From NCBI GenBank assembly GCA_946480465.1, contig CAMLJY010000131.1, positions 1-10,516 on the forward strand: DNA of 10,516 nt, in the 5' to 3' direction. Below, in pieces: positions 6,322 through 10,516 of the stretch; position 1 is the stretch's first letter; every line of letters starts with the position of its first letter. The position numbers and the translations under genes were made by a program. The stretch is from an uncultured Burkholderiales bacterium. Its GTDB lineage: Bacteria; Pseudomonadota; Gammaproteobacteria; Burkholderiales; Burkholderiaceae. The notes below the pieces were generated by a model. The model saw nothing but the letters and a program-made list of their open reading frames with translations. It was not told the origin of the DNA and did not search any database.

Positions 6322-6507
6322 TCGCCGATCACCGTGTCGGAGCCCGAGTTGGATCCTGGTCACCCGCGGTGACCGTCCACTCCCTGTGCCTGACCCGGGC
6401 CATCCAGCCGTGCTGGGACTTGGGGGTGAGACGGTCTTCCCGCCACCCCCGAACCCCGCCTCAGGGCCCTGCGGCCGCGCGCCGCGGCTCGCGCTGGAGA
6501 ACTCAGC
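6322..6507 (+). promoter_or_regulatory. Long hairpin-rich leader of corA
   Basis: No ordinary gene fits here. GGTCACC/GGTGACC (6358-6364 with 6368-6374) makes a 7-bp stem with a 3-base loop; GGGGGTG/CACCCCC (6422-6428 with 6444-6450) makes a second 7-bp stem; G+C-rich self-complementary sequence with GCGGCCGC and GCCGCGGC occupies about 6471-6488. Magnesium transporter genes in several bacteria are controlled by such leaders (riboswitch, leader peptide or Rho). I do not recognise a known riboswitch consensus here. Confidence 0.4.
6334..6372 (+). CDS. Possible leader peptide of corA (12 codons)
   Basis: A GTG at 6334 opens a frame encoding MSEPELDPGHPR, ending at TGA 6370-6372 inside the 3' arm of the first leader hairpin. 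It is acidic and proline-rich at the start, recalling the Salmonella MgtL leader peptide ([17 protein letters not shown]), where such codons couple magnesium level to transcription of the transporter. No Shine-Dalgarno is seen and the GTG would lie only about 6 bases after the presumed transcription start, so translation is doubtful. Resemblance could be chance. Confidence 0.2.
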   Translation: MSEPELDPGHPR

Positions 6508-7470
6508 ATGCTGAACGTGTTCGCACTGGCCCAGGGCCGGCTGGTGCAGGAGGAGATCGACGACGCCGATGCGCTGGCGCGTGCGCAGCCGGTGTGGGTC
6601 GATCTCGAGTCGCCCTCGCCGGTGGAGAAGGGCTGGATCCGCTCCCGCTTCGGCCTGACGATCCCCGAGGACATCGTCGACGACGACCTTGAAGAATCAG
6701 CCCGCTTCTATGAAGAGGACAACGGCGAACTGCACATCCGCTCGGACTTCCTGATCGATGACGACGTCGCGCCGCGCAACGTGCGAGTCGCGTTCATCCT
6801 GAAGGACGGCGTGCTGTTCTCCGTGCATGGCGAGGACCTGCCGGTGTTTCGCCTGCTGCGCCTCCGGGCGCGGCGCATCCCGGCCCTGATTGGCGACGCG
6901 AAGGACGTGCTGCTGAAACTCTACGACGCCGACGCCGAGTACTCGGCCGATGCGCTGGAGGGCATCTACGACAGCCTCGAGCAAGTCAGTGCGCGTGTAC
7001 TGAAGCAGGACGTCGATGATCAGGCGGCCGGTGCTGCGCTGGGCGCAATCGCGAAAGAGGAGGATCTGAACGGCCGCATTCGCCGCAACGTGATGGACAC
7101 GCGCCGGGCGGTGAGCTTCATGATGCGCAGCCGCATGCTCAATGCCGAGCAATTCGAAGAGGCGCGCCAGATCCTGCGCGACATCGACTCGCTCGACTCG
7201 CACACCGCCTTCCTCTTCGACAAGATCAACTTCCTGATGGACGCCACGGTCGGCTTCATCAACATCAACCAGAACAAGATCATCAAGATCTTCTCGGTTG
7301 CCTCGGTGGCCCTGCTGCCGCCCACGTTGATAGCGAGCATCTACGGCATGAACTTTCGCCACATGCCCGAACTGGACCAGCCTTGGGGCTATCCGTTCGC
7401 CATCGGGCTGATGGTGGCGTCCGTGGCGGCGCCGTTCATCTACTTCCGGCGCAAGGGCTGGTTGCGCTGA
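6508..7470 (+). CDS. corA: Magnesium/cobalt transporter CorA
   Basis: CorA is the main constitutive Mg2+ channel of many bacteria, a pentamer in the inner membrane. The 320-residue protein has a large acidic N-terminal cytoplasmic domain (1-about 255), with a long helical region rich in charged residues, and two C-terminal membrane helices (about 259-278 and 296-314). The pore signature YGMNF is at 279-283, followed by a short periplasmic loop HMPELDQPWGYP. The tail FRRKGWLR has the usual basic end. Length and layout are normal. The start is supported by GGAGA 8-12 bases upstream. It follows the receiver regulator on the same strand after 227 bases but has its own candidate promoter and a long leader, so separate regulation is likely. 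Transport of cobalt or nickel as well as magnesium cannot be judged from sequence. Confidence 0.95.
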   Translation: MLNVFALAQGRLVQEEIDDADALARAQPVWVDLESPSPVEKGWIRSRFGLTIPEDIVDDDLEESARFYEEDNGELHIRSDFLIDDDVAPRNVRVAFILKDGVLFSVHGEDLPVFRLLRLRARRIPALIGDAKDVLLKLYDADAEYSADALEGIYDSLEQVSARVLKQDVDDQAAGAALGAIAKEEDLNGRIRRNVMDTRRAVSFMMRSRMLNAEQFEEARQILRDIDSLDSHTAFLFDKINFLMDATVGFININQNKIIKIFSVASVALLPPTLIASIYGMNFRHMPELDQPWGYPFAIGLMVASVAAPFIYFRRKGWLR

Positions 7471-7521
7471 GGTGCGCCAGGGCGCGCCGATGCCGCGCGC
7501 AGGTTTCCGGAGCGGGTCGCG

Positions 7522-7540
7522 GGCTGCCTGCGCGGCAGCC
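7522..7540 (+). terminator. Hairpin after corA, possible terminator
   Basis: GGCTGCC and GGCAGCC pair over 7 bp with a 5-base loop, 51 bases after the corA stop. No T run follows, so it would be a weak intrinsic terminator or a 3'-end protecting hairpin. Confidence 0.4.
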
Positions 7541-7597
7541 GTGGGATGGGTTGCTGCGCCCTAGTGCGTTAAGTGTGGGGTGAAAGGCGGTTCGGAC

Positions 7598-7651
7598 GTT
7601 CGTCGGCTCGCCGACCCGCGAACGGGGTACGGTGATCGCAGTCACCGTACC
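7598..7651. repeat. Two adjacent inverted repeats
   Basis: The first has outer arms GTTCG/CGAAC and inner arms TCGG/CCGA around CTCG (7598-7623). The second is a perfect 10-bp dyad, GGTACGGTGA (7626-7635) and TCACCGTACC (7642-7651), with a 6-base centre; it is the longest perfect small-loop dyad in the non-coding DNA here. Only 2 bases separate them. Without T runs they look more like a structured RNA or a protein-binding site than simple terminators. Confidence 0.55.
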
Positions 7652-7687
7652 GGGGATGAAGAAGCCGTGCAGCGCCCTGACGCGAAC

Positions 7688-7714
7688 GAGGGAGGGAGGG
7701 AGGAGGAGGAGAAG
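7688..7714 (+). repeat. 27-base purine tract, possible G-quadruplex
   Basis: An uninterrupted run of G and A on the plus strand holds three GGG blocks spaced by single A (7690-7700) followed by three GG blocks (7702-7709). It could fold as a two-tetrad quadruplex, or form triplex-type DNA. Confidence 0.45.
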
Positions 7715-7770
7715 CGCCTCAGGGTTGCAATCCGGTTGCCCGGAAGGCTGCACGGCTGAAAACTTTGCCG

Positions 7771-7803
7771 GGCCGCCGCACTGCCTCGTTGCCGGCGGCG
7801 GCC
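7771..7803. repeat. G+C-rich 9-bp hairpin in the corA/diiron gap
   Basis: GGCCGCCGC (7771-7779) and GCGGCGGCC (7795-7803) pair perfectly around a 15-base loop. Confidence 0.45.
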
Positions 7804-8063
7804 GATGGGGCATTGACACAGCCCCGTTCAAAAAGGTTCCACGCCCATGGCAATTCGTGGCCAATGGCTCACATCTCGCAACATGCGGCTCGAACCGTCT
7901 TGTGATTACGTTAGTGCAACTGCGTTGCTGTCGTGCTTCATTGCCCCGATCGTCAGCATGGATAACTGATTGGCTTCGGAGGAGGGCGTGCGACATCGCA
8001 GGCTTCGCGAGCAGAAATCCCGGACGCCGGCGGAGCTGCAAGTGGTCTGTCATCGCTGCCCCC

Positions 8064-8069
8064 TAGAAT
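8064..8069 (+). promoter_or_regulatory. Candidate -10 for the diiron gene
   Basis: TAGAAT in the context CTAGAATCAC matches the recurrent -10 form of this window. Transcription would start about 17 bases before the ATG, leaving just enough for the AGGAA ribosome site at 8084-8088. No clear -35. Confidence 0.45.
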
Positions 8070-8093
8070 CACAGGTTCGCCACAGGAACCGCC

Positions 8094-8963
8094 ATGCTCT
8101 ATCCCGAACTCTTCAAGCAGCTCGAATCCGTCCGCTGGAACATGGATTCGGACATTGCGTGGGACAAGTTCGATGCCTCGCTGCTGAGCGAGGAGCAGGC
8201 GCAGACGGTGAAGATGAACGCCATCACGGAATGGGCGGCGCTGCCGGCCACCGAGATGTTCCTGCGCGACAACCGCGACGACAGCGACTTCTCCGCCTTC
8301 ATGAGCGTCTGGTTCTTCGAAGAGCAGAAACATTCGTTGGTGCTGATGGAGTACCTGCGCCGCTTCCGGCCCGACCTGGTGCCCACGGAGGAAGAGCTGC
8401 ATCAGGTGCGCTTCGAGTTCGATCCCGCGCCGGCGCTGGAAACCCTGATGCTGCATTTCTGCGGCGAGGTGCGCCTGAACCACTGGTATCGCCGCGCCGC
8501 CGAATGGCACACCGAGCCGGTGATCCGGCAGATCTACGAAACCCTGGCCCGTGACGAGGCCCGCCATGGCGGCGCCTACCTGCGCTACATGAAGCGCGCG
8601 ATGGTCAAGTTCGGCGACGAGGCGCGTGCCGCCTTCGCCAAGGTCGGCGTGCTGATGGCCAGTGCCCGGCGCACCGCCCAGGCGCTGCACCCCACCAACC
8701 TGCACGTGAACGCCAAGCTGTTTCCGCGCGACACCATCCAGAGCCGGCTGCCGGACCCGGCCTGGCTCGAGCACTGGCTGGACAAGCAGATCCAGTTCGA
8801 CGCCGTGTGGGAGAACAAGGTCGTCGAGCGCATCCTGCACAACCTGAGCCTGCTGATGGAGCGCAGCTTTGCGAGCGTGCAGGAACTCAACCGCTACCGC
8901 AAGGAGTTGACGGTCGCGCTGGCCGCGCGCAGCGGCGCGGCCGGCGGCCCGCTGCCGGCCTGA
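8094..8963 (+). CDS. Ferritin-like diiron-carboxylate protein, function unknown
   Basis: The 289-residue soluble protein has the ligand pattern of a diiron four-helix bundle: a helix with Glu46 (or Glu54) in ITEWAALPATEMFL; FFEEQKH with Glu77-x-x-His80; GEVRLNHW with Glu125; and DEARH with Glu155-x-x-His158. This E, ExxH, E, ExxH order is that of the acyl-ACP desaturase, AurF and MiaE-like branches of the ferritin-like superfamily, so it may be an oxygenase, desaturase or oxidase. About 120 further residues follow the last ligand helix, mostly helical, ending in a Gly/Pro-rich tail. No transit or membrane segment is seen. AGGAA 6-10 bases before ATG supports the start. It stands alone, with a non-coding gap before it and a convergent transporter after it, so context gives no substrate. 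An intact iron site is seen; the reaction is not. Confidence 0.85.
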   Translation: MLYPELFKQLESVRWNMDSDIAWDKFDASLLSEEQAQTVKMNAITEWAALPATEMFLRDNRDDSDFSAFMSVWFFEEQKHSLVLMEYLRRFRPDLVPTEEELHQVRFEFDPAPALETLMLHFCGEVRLNHWYRRAAEWHTEPVIRQIYETLARDEARHGGAYLRYMKRAMVKFGDEARAAFAKVGVLMASARRTAQALHPTNLHVNAKLFPRDTIQSRLPDPAWLEHWLDKQIQFDAVWENKVVERILHNLSLLMERSFASVQELNRYRKELTVALAARSGAAGGPLPA

Positions 8964-8984
8964 ACGCCGCGCGGCCTTCCGGCA

Positions 8985-9004
8985 GCGCAGCGCCGGCTCT
9001 GCGC
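8985..9004. terminator. Weak dyad between convergent genes
   Basis: GCGCAG and CTGCGC with an 8-base centre lie in the 54-bp gap between the diiron gene and the convergent transporter; an overlapping CCGGC/GCCGG pair (8979-8996) is an alternative fold. No T run on either strand, so any termination is uncertain. Confidence 0.3.
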
Positions 9005-9017
9005 ACGGCCCGCCTGC

Positions 9018-9917
9018 TCAGCGCGGCGGCCGGTTCACCAGCGCGATGCCCGCCGCCACGGCCGCGCAGGCCGCGAGCAGCCGCGCGGTCAGCGGCTCGT
9101 CCAGCAGGGCTACGCCGGCCCACAGGCCGAACAGCGGCGTCAGGAGCGTGAACGCCGACAGCCGCGTCGCGGGGTAATGGCGAATCAACCAGAACCACAG
9201 CAGGTAGCTGGCGAAGCAGACGATGATGGTCTGGTAGCCGAGCAAGCCGATGGTGGCCGCACTCCAGTCGGTGGGCCAGGTTTCGCCGGCGCCGACGGCG
9301 GCGATCGTCAGCGCGGCGCCTGAGATCGCCAGCTGGTACAGCAGGGTCTGTTCCGGTGCCGCCGTGGCGAGCCGGCTGCCACGGATGACGAGGGTGGTCC
9401 CGCCCCACAACCCCGCCGCCACGATGCCCAGCGCATCCCCCAGCCACTGCCGGCCGCCCGCGGCGGGCGAGTGCCAGCCTTCGGCAAAAGCCCAAGCCAC
9501 GCCGGCGAATGCGGCCGCCAGGCCCGCCAGCTGCAGCGGGTCGGGCCGTTCGGTCTTCGCGACCAGCGGCATGCCCAGGGCGACGACGAAGGGCGCGAGG
9601 TAAATGAAGACCGCCATGCGCGAGGCGGACGTGTACTGCAGTCCAACGAAGATGCAGCCGAATTCCAGTGCGAACAGCAGCCCGGCCAGCATGCCACCGC
9701 GCAGCGTGCCGTTGCGGAAGTCCAGCGACAGGCCCCGTCCCCGCGCCCACAGCGCCACCAGCAGCGCCGCCCCGAGGGAGCGGATGGCGGCCTGGGTCAG
9801 CGGCGGTACGGTGGCCAATGCCAGTTTGGTCGCCACCTGGTTCAGCCCCCACACGCTGCAGCACAGCAGCAGGCAAGCGATCGCCAGGGCGTCCAGCTGC
9901 GACTTGCGATCGCTCAT
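9018..9917 (-). CDS. EamA/DMT-superfamily transporter
   Basis: The 299-residue inner-membrane protein has about ten hydrophobic segments in two repeated EamA halves (about 10-145 and 160-295), the plan of the drug/metabolite transporter superfamily. Family features are visible: SVWGLNQVATKLAL (21-34) in helix one, the GLQYTSASRMAVFIYLAPF stretch (92-110), and in the second half SAFTLLTPLFGLWAGVALLDEPL (254-276). Relatives export amino acids, metabolites or small toxic compounds; substrate cannot be read from sequence. The ATG at 9917 was chosen because GGAG lies 7-10 bases before it and the first helix follows; the frame is open further upstream to 10046 but that part overlaps the neighbouring protease gene and is not membrane-like. 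It follows the rhomboid gene after 73 bp and may be co-transcribed with it. Confidence 0.88.
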   Translation of the reverse strand: MSDRKSQLDALAIACLLLCCSVWGLNQVATKLALATVPPLTQAAIRSLGAALLVALWARGRGLSLDFRNGTLRGGMLAGLLFALEFGCIFVGLQYTSASRMAVFIYLAPFVVALGMPLVAKTERPDPLQLAGLAAAFAGVAWAFAEGWHSPAAGGRQWLGDALGIVAAGLWGGTTLVIRGSRLATAAPEQTLLYQLAISGAALTIAAVGAGETWPTDWSAATIGLLGYQTIIVCFASYLLWFWLIRHYPATRLSAFTLLTPLFGLWAGVALLDEPLTARLLAACAAVAAGIALVNRPPR

Positions 9918-9990
9918 GCGGGTCTCCGTCGGGTGCCGCGATCCGGCCGGCCGGGCGGCGGGGCTCATGGTGCGCCGGCGCTCGCCATCG

Positions 9991-10516
9991 TCAGCGCCGC
10001 ACCAGCAGCGCCGCGCAGAGCACGCCGGCCACGCCGCCGGTGGCATGCGCCATCGGCGCGATCAGGATGTTCCAGCCGGGCACGCTGCGCAGGGGGCTTT
10101 GCCACGGGGCTTCGAAGCCGATCTTCAGGGCCAGCCCGGCCAGCAGCAGCACGCCGACCGTGCGTGTCAGCAGTCCGGGCCGGGTAACCAGTTGCCAGGC
10201 GGTGACCGCGACGCCGGCATGCAGCACGCCCGACAGCCCGCCGAAATGCTGCAGTGCCGGCTGCAGCAGCAAGGCCAGGTGCGTGAGCGGCCAGGCCAGC
10301 AACCAAGCCAGCATCGCGCGCGTGCCGCAGCCGGCCGCGCGGCCCAGCAGCACCACCAGCAGCGCGCCGAAGAGGTTCAGCACCAGGTGCTGCGCACTCC
10401 AGTGCACGAAGGCCGCTGTCCACCAGCGCCAGGGCTGCCGCCACGCGAGCGCGGGTTCCCAGTCCCAGCGGTGCGCGGGCTGCCACCAGGCCGCGATGCT
10501 GGCGAGTGCGAGCAGC
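9991..10516 (-). CDS. rrtA: Rhombosortase-type rhomboid intramembrane protease, 5' end outside the window
   Basis: The frame stays open from the right edge to the stop at 9991, giving 174 visible residues of a polytopic protein whose N-terminus lies outside. A GTG near 10407 is internal: upstream residues WRWWTAAFV belong to the same domain. Rhomboid features follow in order: FVHWSAQHLVLNLFG with the His-x-x-x-Asn pair, the catalytic serine in GLSGVLH (Ser codon at 10231-10233), and the catalytic histidine in MAHATGG (codon at 10045-10047). The GLSGVLH form and the short six-helix plan are those of rhombosortases, which in other Proteobacteria process proteins carrying a GlyGly-CTERM tail. 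No such substrate is in the window. The rhomboid call is strong; the rhombosortase subtype is likely but not proven. Confidence 0.8.
   Translation of the reverse strand, partial: LLALASIAAWWQPAHRWDWEPALAWRQPWRWWTAAFVHWSAQHLVLNLFGALLVVLLGRAAGCGTRAMLAWLLAWPLTHLALLLQPALQHFGGLSGVLHAGVAVTAWQLVTRPGLLTRTVGVLLLAGLALKIGFEAPWQSPLRSVPGWNILIAPMAHATGGVAGVLCAALLVRR

Larger units (their letters stand above)
7471..8093. other. 623-bp intergenic region without a convincing gene
   Basis: Open frames exist on both strands (for example plus 7632-8066 and minus 7436-8053), but they lack recognisable domains, good starts or ribosome sites. The region holds hairpins at 7522-7540, 7598-7623, 7626-7651 and 7771-7803, a purine tract at 7688-7714, and a small dyad GCAAC-TGC-GTTGC at 7916-7928. 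By eye, 7810-7970 is less G+C-rich than the flanking genes. It could encode a small RNA or hold a decayed gene. Confidence 0.5.

Noticed and set aside
7813..7818. Consensus -35 TTGACA on the plus strand
   Set aside because: No -10-like hexamer follows at 16-18 bases and no gene starts nearby.
7839..7860. Minus-strand hairpin CCACG/CGTGG followed by a T5 run (7834-7830)
   Set aside because: Stem of only 5 bp with a 12-base loop and no gene on that strand to terminate.
7436..8053. 205-codon open frame on the minus strand in the corA/diiron gap
   Set aside because: Overlaps the end of corA, no recognisable domain or ribosome site. The segment ALHGFFIPGTVTAITVPRSR reads somewhat protein-like, so a blastx search would be worthwhile, but it is not enough to call a gene.
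7632..8066. 144-codon GTG-initiated open frame on the plus strand
   Set aside because: Runs through hairpins and the purine tract, has no domain and no ribosome site, and ends at the candidate promoter of the next gene.
9918..10046. N-terminal extension of the DMT transporter
   Set aside because: Added residues are Pro/Ala/Arg-rich and overlap the rhomboid gene; the ATG at 9917 has a good ribosome site.

Overview
The window looks like chromosomal core genome of a high-G+C betaproteobacterium, most likely order Burkholderiales (perhaps near Leptothrix, Rubrivivax or Sphaerotilus; genus is a guess). The basis is the protein types (Fur with the [13 protein letters not shown] start, HprK plus PtsN, short HPF), the bamE-dapB-exbB-exbD order and the convergent fur/hprK pair. 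No phage, insertion sequence, CRISPR array, tRNA or rRNA is visible.

Layout. (1) 1-2830, minus strand: an envelope/lysine unit transcribed bamE -> dapB -> exbB -> exbD, followed by a hairpin and a promoter for a gene beyond the left edge (leuS is expected from relatives but is not visible). (2) 2812-3298, plus: fur, divergent from bamE and ending 6 bp from the convergent hprK stop. (3) 3305-5368, minus: hpf, then ptsN and hprK. hpf has a hairpin after it, and ptsN has its own candidate promoter with operator-like repeats. These genes link ribosome hibernation with the regulatory (nitrogen-type) PTS. (4) 5657-6280, plus: an orphan regulator with an N-terminal MerR/excisionase-like DNA-binding domain and a C-terminal receiver domain, divergent from hpf. 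(5) 6316-7470, plus: the CorA magnesium transporter behind a long, hairpin-rich leader that contains a possible 12-codon acidic/proline-rich leader peptide. (6) 7471-8093: a 623-bp stretch with no convincing gene but several strong hairpins and a 27-base purine tract. (7) 8094-8963, plus: a ferritin-like diiron protein of unknown substrate. (8) 9018-10516, minus: a rhombosortase-type intramembrane protease, cut by the window edge, followed by an EamA/DMT-family exporter.

Across the window, four candidate promoters share the -10 form CTAnAATC, probably the housekeeping -10 of this organism. I see no undescribed multi-gene system. The best leads are cis-regulatory: the corA leader, a hairpin that pairs with the exbB start codon, and the operator-like repeats at ptsN. 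The receiver-fusion regulator and the diiron protein are the least characterised genes.
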